Shown: positions 42,201 to 50,756, counted from the first letter of the stretch. The stretch is DNA of 64,000 nt from Rhodopseudomonas pseudopalustris (GCF_900110435.1 NZ_FODT01000004.1:248001-312000), one strand, 5' to 3'. The notes: a model not told the origin generated them from the sequence alone. Numbers and translations: made by a program.

Positions 42201-43055
42201 GCCAATCCCTGGCCCGGCGCGGAGCTTATCTACGCCTCCGACGACGGCGCGAGCTACCAGCCGCTGGCGAGCGCGACCGCGCGCGCGATCCTCGGCGAGA
42301 CGCTCGATCCGTTGCCGCGCGGGCCGCTCGGGTTGTGGGACCGCCGCAATCGCGTGCGGGTGCGGATCTATGGCGGCGCGTTGTCGTCGCTGTCGGACGC
42401 CAGCGTGCTCAATGGCGGCAACGCGGCGGCGGTGCAGAATCCCGACGGCGAATGGGAGGTCCTGCAATTCGCCAATGCCGAACTGGTCGACGGCAACATT
42501 TATGCATTGTCGCGGCTGCTGCGCGGCCAGGCCGGCAGCGAGCAGGCGATGCGCGATTCGTTGCCCGCGGCTGCGCCATTCGTGCTGCTCGACAGCCATC
42601 TGGTGCAGCTGGCGCGCGGCGTCGACGCGCTCGGGCGGCCGCTGCAACTCCGCGTCGTCGGTGCGGGCCGCAGCCATGACGATCCGAGCGCAACGGCGCT
42701 GGCGGTGACGCCGGGCCCGACCGCGCTGCGGCCATTCGCGCCGGTGCACCTGAAGGCCGTGCGCACGACCGCCGGCATCGCGCTGAGCTGGATCCGCCGC
42801 ACCCGGATCGGCGGCGATGGCTGGAGCGGGGAGGCGCCGCTCGGCGAGGAGTCCGAGGCCTATGCGCTCGACATTCTCGCGCCGAGCGGGGCGGTCGTCC
42901 GCTCGATCACGACCGCTGCGCCGCAAGCGCTCTACACGACCGCCGACGAGATCGCCGATTTCGGCGCGCCGCAAACCGCGCTGCGCATCCGCGTCGCGCA
43001 GCTTTCCGCCACCGTCGGTCCGGGCTTCGCCGCCGACGCCACGCTCGCGCTGTAG
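39204..43055 (+). CDS. GTA g15 (large tail-tip/host-interaction protein, TIM-barrel-like)
   Basis: 1283 residues. The N-terminus is a Gly/Ala-rich hydrophobic segment (GGAVGALFGPVGAIAGRIAGALAG) as in gp15 (megatron) proteins. A central GTA TIM-barrel-like, glycoside-hydrolase-like region spans about residues 270-750 (RVAVVVAWFGSDLRAGQCSV, GIDYYAPLADWRDD, KPVWLTEVGCPAVDKGAN). C-terminal phage-tail-3 and FN3-like parts follow. It forms the tip complex that contacts the recipient. The length equals that of family members (about 1300). Confidence 0.92.
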   Translation: MAALVLSIAGGAVGALFGPVGAIAGRIAGALAGSMLDHALLGGGDRNVEGPRLADLDIMASTEGAPIPRVYGRARLAGQVIWATQLEEVISNEQSSSGGKGFGGPTTTTTTYAYFANFAVGLCEGPIGRVARIWADGKPLDLSGLNVRVHRGSEDQSPDDLIVAKQGAGHAPAYRGLAYVVFERLPLAAYGNRIPQLSFEIVRPIGGLEAMLRAVTLIPSTTEFGYEPSTRVQISGKGSTMPENRHVAHAASDVVDSLDELQGVCPRLERVAVVVAWFGSDLRAGQCSVRPGVESRDKWVDRAIWSVAGATRADAWLVSQVDGRPAFGGTPSDDSVVHLIGELKARGLKVTFYPFVMMDVPAGNGLPNPWTGAAPQPPYPWRGRISCDPAPGQAGSPQGTAAAAAQVESFFAGGTWNYRRMILHYAQLCAAAGGVDAFLIGSELRALTRVRSGPGVYPAVQHLVALASDVKAIVGGGTLVTYGADWTEYGADVVTADASEVRFPLDPLWGSPAIDAIGIDYYAPLADWRDDAGHLDAAAATSTYDRAYLDRNVFGGEAFDWYYPDDAARAAQSRAPITDGLGKPWTFRVKDIRNFWSQPHYERVGGAELTSPTAWAPMSKPVWLTEVGCPAVDKGANQPSVFPDPKSSENFAPYFSSGDRDDLIQRRYLETIIAAFDPVFGASEARNPVSPVYGGRMVDPSAIHLWTWDARPYPVFPAAHEVWSDAPNWQIGHWLTGRLGGAPLDALVARLLSDSGVGGVDSSALQECCDGYVVDRPMTPRAMIEPLAMAYAFDATAADGTLRFVQRGGAPVVELDEDDLVLPDRAALSRLTRAQETELPREVAFGFSDAIADYRRSAAASRRLVGGAARIVHADLAVVTDDAAAARRAEIFLQDLWAGRETASFALGLSHLSLAPGDVVALTLNGRRRLFEIGELVDTTSRAVKARSIDPEVFALPQRAPRLGAPQIPAALGPAHVVALDLPVIDAAAPEVLTRLAVFANPWPGAELIYASDDGASYQPLASATARAILGETLDPLPRGPLGLWDRRNRVRVRIYGGALSSLSDASVLNGGNAAAVQNPDGEWEVLQFANAELVDGNIYALSRLLRGQAGSEQAMRDSLPAAAPFVLLDSHLVQLARGVDALGRPLQLRVVGAGRSHDDPSATALAVTPGPTALRPFAPVHLKAVRTTAGIALSWIRRTRIGGDGWSGEAPLGEESEAYALDILAPSGAVVRSITTAAPQALYTTADEIADFGAPQTALRIRVAQLSATVGPGFAADATLAL

Positions 43056-43067
43056 AAAGGCTTCGCC

Positions 43068-44702
43068 ATGACCGTCACCGCCAATCTCGGATTGCCCTTC
43101 ATCGCGGCGAGCCAGGCGCAGAAGCACGTCACCCACAACGAGGCGCTGTTCAGCCTCGACGGCCAGGTTCAACTCGCCGTGCTGTCGGCGGCGCTGGCGA
43201 CGCCGCCGGCCTCGCCGGACGATGGCGAGCGCTGGATCGTGCCGGCCGGCGCGAGCGGCGCGTGGGCCGGGAAAGCCGCGCAGATCGCGGCCTGGTACGA
43301 CGGCGGCTGGCGGTTCTTCGCGCCCCGGCCGGGTTGGCTCGCCTACAATCTCGCGACGCAGACGCTGCTGGCGTGGACCGGCGCAGCCTGGGTGAACGCG
43401 CTGGCGGCGTTTCAGAACCTGCCGATGTTCGGCCTCAATACCACCGCCGATGCGAGCAATCGGCTTGCGGTGAAATCCGACGGCGTGCTGTTCGGCAATG
43501 ACGACGTCACCCCGGGCAGCGGCGACGTCCGCGTCACATTGAACAAGAGCGACGCGGCGAAAGACGCCGGGCTGACGCTGCAGAATAGTTGGAGCACGCG
43601 GGCGCAGCTCGGGCTGCTCGGCGACGACAATTTCCACATCAAGGTCAGCGCAAACGGCTCTGCGTTCACCGATGCGATCCAGATCGACAGGACCACCGGC
43701 AATGTCGGCATCCGCACCGCGCCGAGCAGCGGCGGCAATGCGTTGCAGGTCGCCGGCTCGAACGCATTGTTCAGCAACAGCGCCGGCGGGTTCTCCTTCA
43801 CCTTCAGCAAGGCCGCCACGGCCCACGACGCCGCTTTGTATCTGCAGACCAACTACAGCACCAAGGCGCTGTTCGGCCTGCTCGGGCTCGACGATTTTTC
43901 GCTGAAGGTGACGCCGGACGCCGCGAATTACTACGCAGGACTTCGGGCGTGGTCGGCGCTGCACGGCCGGCTCGACATCAAGGATGCGCGGCGCAGGCAG
44001 CCGATGCATTGGTCGCCGCGGCCGGGCAGCACCATGCTCGACAGCATCGGGCTTGGCGCGTCGATCACCGGCGCCGCGACCGCGGTGTCGCCGTCGTCGG
44101 GCAATCTGTTTCTGTCGGCCCCGCGGCTCGATTTCAACTCCGCCGCCACGGCCGGCGCCAGCGCTGGCGTCAACGGATCGGCGCTGACGTTGTGGCGCGG
44201 CAACGGCGGCGGTCTCGGCGGTTTCTATCTGCTGATGCGGTTCGGCATCGAGACGTTCCAGTCGAATTGCCGGCTGTTCGCCGGGCTGGTCGGCTCCGCT
44301 GGCGCGATCGGCAACGTCAATCCGAGCACGTTGTCGAACCTGATCGGCGTCGGCTTCGATTCCGGCGACGCGACGCTGTCGCTGATCAGCAATGACGGCA
44401 GCGGCGCAGCGACCAAGACGGGCCTCGGCGCCGGCTTTCCGACCACCGGCGGACAAGACCTGTACGAACTGCTGCTGTCGGCCGAGCCGAACGGCAGTGA
44501 GGTTCGCTACCGCGTCGAGCGGCTGAATTCCGGCGACGTCGCCAGCGGCGTTGTGACGACCAATCTGCCCGTCAACACGCAGTTTCTGACGCCGCATCTG
44601 TGGATGAACAACGGCACCAGCGCCGGCGCGGTCAGCGTGGCGCTGGTGCAGATGTATTGCGAGCCGGCGGCGTTGCTCGGCTCGCGCGGACTGATCGGTT
44701 AG
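43068..44702 (+). CDS. DUF2793 fibre/spike-like protein
   Basis: 544 residues. The N-terminal 100 residues (LGLPFIAASQAQKHVTHNEALFSLDGQVQLAVLS, GERWIVPAGASGAWAGKAAQIAAW) are DUF2793, which in GTA and phages marks tail or head fibres. The rest is beta-rich with repeats of ALYLQTNYSTKALFGLLGLD type and a lectin-like C-terminal part. It starts 12 bp after g15 and probably attaches particles to cells. Confidence 0.85.
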   Translation: MTVTANLGLPFIAASQAQKHVTHNEALFSLDGQVQLAVLSAALATPPASPDDGERWIVPAGASGAWAGKAAQIAAWYDGGWRFFAPRPGWLAYNLATQTLLAWTGAAWVNALAAFQNLPMFGLNTTADASNRLAVKSDGVLFGNDDVTPGSGDVRVTLNKSDAAKDAGLTLQNSWSTRAQLGLLGDDNFHIKVSANGSAFTDAIQIDRTTGNVGIRTAPSSGGNALQVAGSNALFSNSAGGFSFTFSKAATAHDAALYLQTNYSTKALFGLLGLDDFSLKVTPDAANYYAGLRAWSALHGRLDIKDARRRQPMHWSPRPGSTMLDSIGLGASITGAATAVSPSSGNLFLSAPRLDFNSAATAGASAGVNGSALTLWRGNGGGLGGFYLLMRFGIETFQSNCRLFAGLVGSAGAIGNVNPSTLSNLIGVGFDSGDATLSLISNDGSGAATKTGLGAGFPTTGGQDLYELLLSAEPNGSEVRYRVERLNSGDVASGVVTTNLPVNTQFLTPHLWMNNGTSAGAVSVALVQMYCEPAALLGSRGLIG

Positions 44703-44823
44703 TCGCCTCCAAATTCCATTCCGTCAGTGCGAGCGAAGCGACGCGATCCGGGGCGCCGTGCCGGACCCTGGACAGCGTCGCCGCTTCGCTTCGCGCAATG
44801 ACGGCTGAAGCTCTGGGTGTCCC

Positions 44824-45561
44824 ATGAAAATCGACGAAGCGATGCTGCGGCGGATGTGGCCGCAGGGCGATTGCCGTGTCGCCGGATTGACCAGCGGCGT
44901 CGCCGCGGCCTCGGCCAGCGTGTTCGCGCGCTACGCGATCACCACGCCGCAATTGGTCGCGCATGTGATGGCGCAGATCAGTCACGAATGCGGCGCCGGC
45001 CGCGACGTGGTCGAGAATCTGAACTACACGGCGGCGCGGATGATGCAGGTGTGGCCGACGCGTTTCCGGACGCTGGAAAGCGCCGCGCCTTACGCGCACG
45101 ATCCGCGCGCGCTCGCCAACAAGGTCTACAACGGCCGGATGGGCAATCGGCCGGGCTCCGACGACGGCTGGAATTTCCGCGGCCGCGGCGCGGCGCAGAC
45201 CACCGGCCGCGAGGGCTATGCGCGGCTCGCCAAGGCGACCGGGCTCGACCTGCTACGGCAGCCGGATCTCGTCAATCAGCCGCAGCACTTCCTTGCGTGC
45301 GGCGTCGCCGATTTCATCGCCTGCGGCTGCCTGCCTTACGCGCAGGCCGACGACGTCGTCGGCGTCACCCGCAGGCTCAACGGCGGCACGATCGGGCTCG
45401 CACAGCGCAAGGCGTGGCTGGCGAAATGGCAGGCGGCGCTTCGCGACGCCCCGCGCGTCGCATCGCCGCCGGTCGCGCCCGCGCTGCCGCAGCCGCAAGC
45501 CGGAGCGTCTCGCTTTCAGACATTGATCGCCGCGCTGGTCGCGGCCTGCAAAAGGAGCTGA
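44824..45561 (+). CDS. GH19 endolysin
   Basis: 245 residues. A GH19-type lysozyme-like domain: VMAQISHECGAGRDVVENL (catalytic Glu in HECG), ARMMQVWPTRF, LANKVYNGRMGN, WNFRGRGAAQTTGREGY. It cleaves peptidoglycan glycan strands to release particles. The N-terminus has no signal peptide, so it depends on the holin encoded next. A Pro-rich linker leads to the C-terminus. The pair completes the GTA lysis module. Confidence 0.9.
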   Translation: MKIDEAMLRRMWPQGDCRVAGLTSGVAAASASVFARYAITTPQLVAHVMAQISHECGAGRDVVENLNYTAARMMQVWPTRFRTLESAAPYAHDPRALANKVYNGRMGNRPGSDDGWNFRGRGAAQTTGREGYARLAKATGLDLLRQPDLVNQPQHFLACGVADFIACGCLPYAQADDVVGVTRRLNGGTIGLAQRKAWLAKWQAALRDAPRVASPPVAPALPQPQAGASRFQTLIAALVAACKRS

Positions 45562-45563
45562 CC

Positions 45564-46136
45564 ATGGAATGGGGTGATCTCGCCAAACAGGTGATCACGC
45601 TCGGCGCGCCGATGCTCGGCTCGGCGCTCGGCGGCCCGCTCGGCGGCGCGGCCGGGAAGATCCTGTCCGAGGTGCTGGGCGCAGAATCGCCGACGCCCGC
45701 CGCGGTGCAGAGTTCGCTGCCCGCCGCCGATCCGGACAGGATCGCGGAGGCGGAGGCGCGCTGGGCCGAGGCGATCCGCGCCGAGGCCGAGACCCAGCGC
45801 ACCGCGATCAGCGAGACCAACGCCACGATCCGCGCCGAGATCGCATCGAACGATGCGATCCAGCGCTGGTGGCGGCCGGCCTATGCCTGGGAGTTGACGC
45901 TGGAATGCGCGGCGCTGTGGGTCGTGCTGGTGCACGAATTCTGGACCGGCGACATCCAGACCATCAACGCCCTGATCGGCGCCACCGCGCTGCTGGCGAC
46001 CTATTGGGCTTTCCGGTTCGGCGTGCTAGGCGTCTATGTCAGTGGCCGGACCCGCGAAAAGGTCTGCGCTGCAACCGGGCAGGACAGCCCCGGCGTGGTC
46101 GAGAAGCTGGTGAAAGCGGTTGTTAAGAAAAAGTAA
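45564..46136 (+). CDS. GTA-release holin (3-TM type)
   Basis: 190 residues starting MEWGDLAKQVITLGAPMLGSALGGPLGGAAG, then a charged helical middle (RIAEAEARWAEAIRAEAETQ) and two hydrophobic helices near residues 110-150 (CAALWVVLVHEFW; INALIGATALLATYWAFRFGVLG). This is the layout of the holin of 3TMs for gene-transfer release. It forms membrane lesions for endolysin exit. AAAGGAG stands before the ATG, 2 bp after the endolysin stop. Confidence 0.87.
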   Translation: MEWGDLAKQVITLGAPMLGSALGGPLGGAAGKILSEVLGAESPTPAAVQSSLPAADPDRIAEAEARWAEAIRAEAETQRTAISETNATIRAEIASNDAIQRWWRPAYAWELTLECAALWVVLVHEFWTGDIQTINALIGATALLATYWAFRFGVLGVYVSGRTREKVCAATGQDSPGVVEKLVKAVVKKK

Positions 46137-46231
46137 CGCGTGAGGCGGTGTTGTTCATCGCGTATTCACGCCGTCGCCGCTCATCTTCACGCAGGTAACA
46201 ACGCCAGTGAATCGAAAGAGCGGAGTTCAAG

Positions 46232-46906
46232 GTGCGGCTGCTCGTCGTCGAAGATGATCCCGATCTCAACCGCCAGCTCACCACCGCGTTGACCGACGCC
46301 GGCTATGTGGTGGACCGCGCCTTCGACGGCGAGGAAGGGCATTTCCTCGGCGATACCGAACCCTATGATGCGGTGGTGCTGGACATCGGCCTGCCGAAGA
46401 TGGACGGCATTTCCGTGCTGGAGGCCTGGCGGCGCAACGCCCGCGCGATGCCGGTGCTGATCCTCACCGCGCGCGACCGCTGGAGCGACAAGGTGCAGGG
46501 CTTCGACGCCGGCGCCGACGATTATGTCGCCAAGCCGTTCCACCTCGAAGAGGTGCTGGCGCGGATCCGCGCGCTGCTGCGCCGGAGCGCCGGCCACGCC
46601 CAGTCCGAACTGACCTGCGGCCCGGTGGCGCTCGACACCCGCACCGGCCGCGTCAGCGTCCGCGGCCATCCGGTCAAGCTGACCTCGCACGAGTACCGGC
46701 TGCTCGCCTATTTGATGCACCATTCCGGCCGGGTGGTGTCGCGCACCGAACTGGTCGAGCATCTCTACGACCAGGATTTCGACCGCGACAGCAACACCAT
46801 CGAGGTGTTCGTCGGCCGCATCCGCAAGAAGCTCGACGTCGATATCATCCAGACCGTGCGCGGCCTCGGCTATCTGCTGACGCCGCCGCCGGCCGACGCC
46901 CATTAG
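46232..46906 (+). CDS. feuP: OmpR-type response regulator FeuP
   Basis: 224 residues. Receiver domain: LLVVEDDPDLN (acidic pocket), AVVLDIGLPKMDG (phospho-Asp), LILTARDRWSDKVQGFDAGADDYVAKPF (conserved Thr and Lys). A winged-helix DNA-binding domain follows, KLTSHEYRLLAYLMHHSGRVVSRTELVEHLYDQDFDRDSNTIEVFVGRIRKKL. The HLYDQDFDRDSNTIEVFVGR stretch is diagnostic of rhizobial FeuP. The start is GTG at 46232. In rhizobia FeuPQ responds to osmotic or cell-envelope conditions. The kinase gene follows after 53 bp. Confidence 0.85.
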   Translation: MRLLVVEDDPDLNRQLTTALTDAGYVVDRAFDGEEGHFLGDTEPYDAVVLDIGLPKMDGISVLEAWRRNARAMPVLILTARDRWSDKVQGFDAGADDYVAKPFHLEEVLARIRALLRRSAGHAQSELTCGPVALDTRTGRVSVRGHPVKLTSHEYRLLAYLMHHSGRVVSRTELVEHLYDQDFDRDSNTIEVFVGRIRKKLDVDIIQTVRGLGYLLTPPPADAH

Positions 46907-46959
46907 CGACCGCCCGTGACAGCCAGGCGGGGCAGGGTGTCGTCGCAGAAGCCGGGCTG

Positions 46960-48357
46960 ATGGCGAGCCCGGCCGTTCTCGTCAAACCGCCGCGCCGTAG
47001 TGGCAGCTCGCTCGCCACGCGACTGTTTTTGTCGGCGACCGCCTGGGTGGTGGTGATCCTGGCGATCACCGGCATCGTGCTGTCCTCGGTGTATCGGCAG
47101 GCGTCCGAGCGCGCGTTCGATCGCCGGCTCAATCTCTATTTGCGCACCATCATCGCCGAAGTCGCGACGCCCGAAGCCGCGCCGGACCAGTTCCAGTCGA
47201 TCGGCGAGCCGCTGTTCGATCTGCCGCTGTCGGGCTGGTACTGGCAGATCGTCCGCACCGACACCGACAAGATCGATCCGCGCGCCTCGCGTTCGCTATG
47301 GGACCGCAAGCTGCCGAAGCTCGAGGACCAGGGCGTCGAACTCGGCGCGTCCGGTGTCCGTCAAGGCTATGTCGAGGGACCGGAAGGCCAGACCCTGCGC
47401 ATGGTCGAGCGCCCGGTCGATCTCGGCGCCGACGGCAAATTCGTCGTGACGGTGGCCGGCGACGGCAGCGAAATCTTCGAGGAAACAAGGACCTTCGACT
47501 ATTACCTCGCCGGCACCTTCATCGCGCTGTCGATCGGGCTGGTGCTGACCACGATCTTTCAGGTCCGGTTCGGCCTCGCGCCGCTGAAACGGATCTCCGA
47601 CTCGATCGCCGACATCCGCTCCGGCCGCGCCGAGCGGCTCGAAGGCAAGTTCCCGGTCGAGATCGCGCCACTGGCCCGCGAGACCAACGCACTGATCGAG
47701 GCCAATCGCGAGATCGTCGAACGCTCGCGCACCCATGTCGGCAATCTCGCCCATGCGATCAAAACGCCGCTCTCGGTGCTGGTCAACGAAGCCGCCGCGC
47801 GGAGTGGCGATCCGTTCGCCGCCAAGGTGCTGGAGCAGGCCGAAATCATGCGCAGCCAGGTCACGCATCATCTGGAGCGGGCGCGGATCGCAGCACGGCT
47901 GACCGTGGTCGGCACTGTCACCGAGGTCGAACCGGTGATCGAGGCGCTGCGCCGGACGATGGAGAAGATCCATCGCGACCGCGACATCCTGGTCCGCTCC
48001 GAGGTCGCCAGCGGCCTCAAATTCCGCGGTGAAAAACAGGACCTCGAGGAGATGGTCGGCAATCTGGTCGACAATGCGTGCAAATGGGCGGTGAGCCGGG
48101 TGTTCATCGACGTGACCGCCGAGCGCGGCCCGACGCCGCTGGTCCGCATCATCGTCGACGATGACGGTCGCGGCCTGTCGGCGGCGGAGCGGGCCCAGGC
48201 CGCCCGCCGTGGTCAGCGGCTCGACGAGAGCAAGCCGGGCTCCGGCCTCGGGCTCGCGATTGTCGTCGATCTTGCAGCACTTTACGGCGGCGAGCTGAAG
48301 CTCGCTCACGCCCCGATCGGCGGCCTGCGGGCCGAACTGAGGTTGCCTGCGGCGTAA
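46960..48357 (+). CDS. feuQ: Sensor histidine kinase FeuQ
   Basis: 465 residues. Two transmembrane helices (near residues 28-48 and 180-200) flank a periplasmic sensor domain. HAMP follows (FGLAPLKRISDSIADIRSGRAERL), then the dimerisation helix with the phospho-acceptor His in VGNLAHAIKTPLSVL near residue 264. The ATPase domain has the N box VGNLVDNACKWA and the G box GSGLGLAI. It partners the FeuP regulator upstream. Confidence 0.85.
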   Translation: MASPAVLVKPPRRSGSSLATRLFLSATAWVVVILAITGIVLSSVYRQASERAFDRRLNLYLRTIIAEVATPEAAPDQFQSIGEPLFDLPLSGWYWQIVRTDTDKIDPRASRSLWDRKLPKLEDQGVELGASGVRQGYVEGPEGQTLRMVERPVDLGADGKFVVTVAGDGSEIFEETRTFDYYLAGTFIALSIGLVLTTIFQVRFGLAPLKRISDSIADIRSGRAERLEGKFPVEIAPLARETNALIEANREIVERSRTHVGNLAHAIKTPLSVLVNEAAARSGDPFAAKVLEQAEIMRSQVTHHLERARIAARLTVVGTVTEVEPVIEALRRTMEKIHRDRDILVRSEVASGLKFRGEKQDLEEMVGNLVDNACKWAVSRVFIDVTAERGPTPLVRIIVDDDGRGLSAAERAQAARRGQRLDESKPGSGLGLAIVVDLAALYGGELKLAHAPIGGLRAELRLPAA

Positions 48358-48460
48358 CGAACCAGCCACTGCCACAGCATCGCCCAATTTTGCCGCTCCT
48401 TTGCCACGCGCGTTAGGATTTTCGGGGTAGGATCCTGCCGCAAATCGATTGGGGACCGGA

Positions 48461-48982
48461 ATGAAGCTTGCGACGTCGTGCTCCGCGAAGCCTTGCGCTT
48501 TGACGCCTTGCGCTGTGAAGCCGTTTGCCTCCAAGCGGTCGGCTGCGCTGCTGTTGCTGGCCGCGCTGGCGCTGGCGGGCTGCGATCGCACCACCAACCT
48601 TGCGGCGCGGGTCGATTCCTTCACCAGCAATGTCGGGTCGGATTTCGGTCGATCCGGCGACGGCGCTGCCGCCGCGGTGGACAGCGCCGCGATGGGCGGC
48701 CTGATCGGCACCAAGATCGGCGCGTTGCTGAACGCCGAGGATCGCCGGCTGGCCTATGCGGCCGAGCTGGAAGCGCTCGATCACGGCGAGTCCGGTGCGC
48801 CGGTTCCGTGGAAAAATCCGTCCTCCGGCCGCTACGGCAACATCGTGCCGGGTCCGGCCTACGCCAAGCAGGGCGCGACCTGTCGCGGGTTCTCACATAC
48901 CGTGACTGTCGGTGGCCAACTCGAGATCGCGCGCGCGACCGCCTGCCGGATGCAGGACGGCGCCTGGACGGCAGCAGGTTAA
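48461..48982 (+). CDS. Surface lipoprotein (17-kDa antigen / RT0821-like)
   Basis: 173 residues. Signal and lipobox SKRSAALLLLAALALAGCDR predict an outer-membrane-type lipoprotein. A Gly/Ala region (MGGLIGTKIGALLNAEDRRLAYAAELEALD) and the C-terminal CRGFSHTVTVGGQLEIARATACRMQDGAW resemble the RT0821/Lpp0805 surface protein family. It is monocistronic after feuQ. Start ATG at 48461 has GGGGA upstream. Confidence 0.75.
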   Translation: MKLATSCSAKPCALTPCAVKPFASKRSAALLLLAALALAGCDRTTNLAARVDSFTSNVGSDFGRSGDGAAAAVDSAAMGGLIGTKIGALLNAEDRRLAYAAELEALDHGESGAPVPWKNPSSGRYGNIVPGPAYAKQGATCRGFSHTVTVGGQLEIARATACRMQDGAWTAAG

Positions 48983-49194
48983 CAGCGCCGCGCGGAAGTC
49001 TGCCAAAATCCCGATTTTCAAGTATCGCCAATTAGTTGCGACGTTCGGTTGCGATTGATGTGGAGCCTGAATCCGGTTCGGCATTTGTCTGCCTCAACTC
49101 CTTCTTAACACCGCCCCTGTTATCTCTGAGGACAGCGCCTTGGCGGGCACGTCGTGCGGCGGGCGCGATCGCAAGCTTGCAGATTATCGGGCGC

Positions 49195-50595
49195 ATGAGC
49201 CAGACACCGACCGAACGGCTGAGGGAGTACCTCGCCCAGCTCCCGCCTCAGTCGCAGGCGCTGCTGATGCGGGAGTTCGAGCGTGCGCTGGAGCGTGGCG
49301 AGGAGGTCGCCGTGGCCAGCTTCGTGCTCGAAGAGCTGCGCAAGATCGTCCGCGGTTCCGATGAAGAATCCGCGCCGCGGACCGACGATCCGGCGCGGCT
49401 GATGTTCCGCTCGCTCGAGCCGTTTCTGATCGACAATAACCAGCAGCCTCGGCCGGGCCAGATCCGCCGCGCGTCGCTGAGCTCGATCTGGCAATGGCTG
49501 GTGAGCGAGGGAATCCCCACGCCAGTCCGGGAATTCGAAGCCGACCTGATCAGGTTGCGCAAGGGCTCCGCCGTCGAGATCGACGCGCTGGTGCGCAAGT
49601 TGCAGGCCGTGGCGGCCGAGGCGATCGACAAGGTGATCAATCCGGAGCCGGGGATCGACCGGCAGCGCGCGATGGCGCGGGTCGGGCCGCCATCGGCGGT
49701 CGAGGATCTGCCGGCGATCGGCGCGGTGCTCAAGAACCGCGAGGCGCTCGAAACCTTCGACGCCAAGCTGTCGTCGAATCTCAGGGCGTTCGGCGACTCG
49801 CAGGTCACGTCGATGATTGCGTCGCTCAACGTTCCGGCGCTGCAAACCCCGACCATGCTGCCGTTCGCGCTGACGATGATCCTCGCCCACCTGACCCAGC
49901 CGTGGCAGATCGTCCGGCTGGCGCTCAAAGTCGCCGGCTCCGACGACGAGATCAGGGTCGCCGCCACGCCCTATGGCGTCGCCGTCACCATGGCGATCCA
50001 CGACGTCGCCCAGCTCACCGCCGACCTGCGGGACGAGATCAAGCGGGGCCATTACAGCAATGTCGCCGAGAAACTGAAACTGGTCCATGACGGCGTGCGC
50101 GGGCTGCGGACCGAACTCGATATCCGCAGCGACTCGACCTGGGGCAAGCGGCTCGCGGCGATCCGCGTCGACATTTCCAACGCGCTGAAATCCGAGATCG
50201 AAAGCGTTCCGGGCCGTGTGCGCCGGTTGCTGCGGCAACGGCCCGACAAGGACATCTCGGCCAACAGCCGGATCGACCAGACCGAGGTCGATGAAGCCGC
50301 GGCGCTGATCGACTTCGTTGCGATCTGTCGCAACTACGCGAGCGAACTGGCGATCAACGAGATGACGCTGCGGACCTATTCCGAGCTGCAGCAATATGTC
50401 GAGAAGTCCACCGAGGCGCTGGTGCAGTCGCTGCGCGGCTGCGATCCGCGGGTGCGGCCGTTCCGGCACATGCAGGCGCTTGCCGCGATCCGGTTCTGCG
50501 AGGTGCTGTTCGGCCACGACTATGCCCAGCTGATGCGCCGGGCGGTGGAAAGCGCGATGGTCGTGGTCGACCGCAAGCCGGCCCGGGCGGGGTAA
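49195..50595 (+). CDS. Conserved hypothetical protein, helical
   Basis: 466 residues starting MSQTPTERLREYLAQLPPQSQALL. The protein is helix-rich, with no signal peptide and no clear transmembrane segment. The longest recognisable stretches are LIDNNQQPRPGQIRRASLSSIW and SQVTSMIASLNVPALQTPTMLPFALTMI. No named domain is visible to me. A GTG-initiated extension to 49036 is open but contains low-complexity sequence and is rejected. It ends just before the FixK-type box of the ccm operon. Confidence 0.65.
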   Translation: MSQTPTERLREYLAQLPPQSQALLMREFERALERGEEVAVASFVLEELRKIVRGSDEESAPRTDDPARLMFRSLEPFLIDNNQQPRPGQIRRASLSSIWQWLVSEGIPTPVREFEADLIRLRKGSAVEIDALVRKLQAVAAEAIDKVINPEPGIDRQRAMARVGPPSAVEDLPAIGAVLKNREALETFDAKLSSNLRAFGDSQVTSMIASLNVPALQTPTMLPFALTMILAHLTQPWQIVRLALKVAGSDDEIRVAATPYGVAVTMAIHDVAQLTADLRDEIKRGHYSNVAEKLKLVHDGVRGLRTELDIRSDSTWGKRLAAIRVDISNALKSEIESVPGRVRRLLRQRPDKDISANSRIDQTEVDEAAALIDFVAICRNYASELAINEMTLRTYSELQQYVEKSTEALVQSLRGCDPRVRPFRHMQALAAIRFCEVLFGHDYAQLMRRAVESAMVVVDRKPARAG

Positions 50596-50605
50596 ACCCC
50601 GGCGC

Positions 50606-50619
50606 TTGATTCACATCAA
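50606..50619 (+). promoter_or_regulatory. Perfect FixK/FNR box upstream of ccmI
   Basis: TTGATTCACATCAA is a perfect TTGAT-N4-ATCAA inverted repeat. It lies 11 bp after the preceding stop codon and about 137 bp before the ccmI start, placing it to activate the ccmI-E-F-H operon under low oxygen. In Rhodopseudomonas and Bradyrhizobium, FixK/FnrL-type regulators bind this sequence. Confidence 0.75.
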
Positions 50620-50756
50620 GTTTGAACCCGGCAAGGCCGGTATCCGGTGTCGCAAATGTCAATTGCGCCCGCGCTCCGGCCATGGTGTAACCCGCCCGGA
50701 TTATGAACGCGCCGCAGTCCCGCGTTGGCGCATTATCACCCGGAACCCCCAATCTT

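Larger units (their letters stand above)
18991..46136 (+). mobile_element. RcGTA-like (type I) gene transfer agent cluster carrying cargo insertions
   Basis: Homologues of the Rhodobacter capsulatus GTA genes g1, g2, g3, g3.5-like, g4, g5, g6, g7, g8, g9, g10, g10.1, g11, g12, g13, g14 and g15 occur in the canonical order on one strand. A DUF2793 fibre, GH19 endolysin and 3-TM GTA holin follow. There is no integrase, repressor, or replication gene and no attachment repeats at the ends, which distinguishes a GTA from a prophage. Every structural gene looks intact. Four insertion points between structural genes hold unrelated genes, mostly toxin-, defence- or nuclease-like. Confidence 0.85.

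Noticed and set aside
39489-44597. Very long open frame antisense to g15 and the fibre gene
   Set aside because: It mirrors the codon bias of the genes on the other strand, has no family similarity or start signal, and consists of Arg/Ala/Gln-rich low-complexity sequence.
18991-46136. Interpretation as an inducible prophage
   Set aside because: No integrase, repressor, replication or attachment sequences; gene order is that of RcGTA.
49036-49194. N-terminal extension of the 466-residue unknown protein
   Set aside because: Composition is unlike the rest of the protein and the ATG at 49195 opens a natural helical start.
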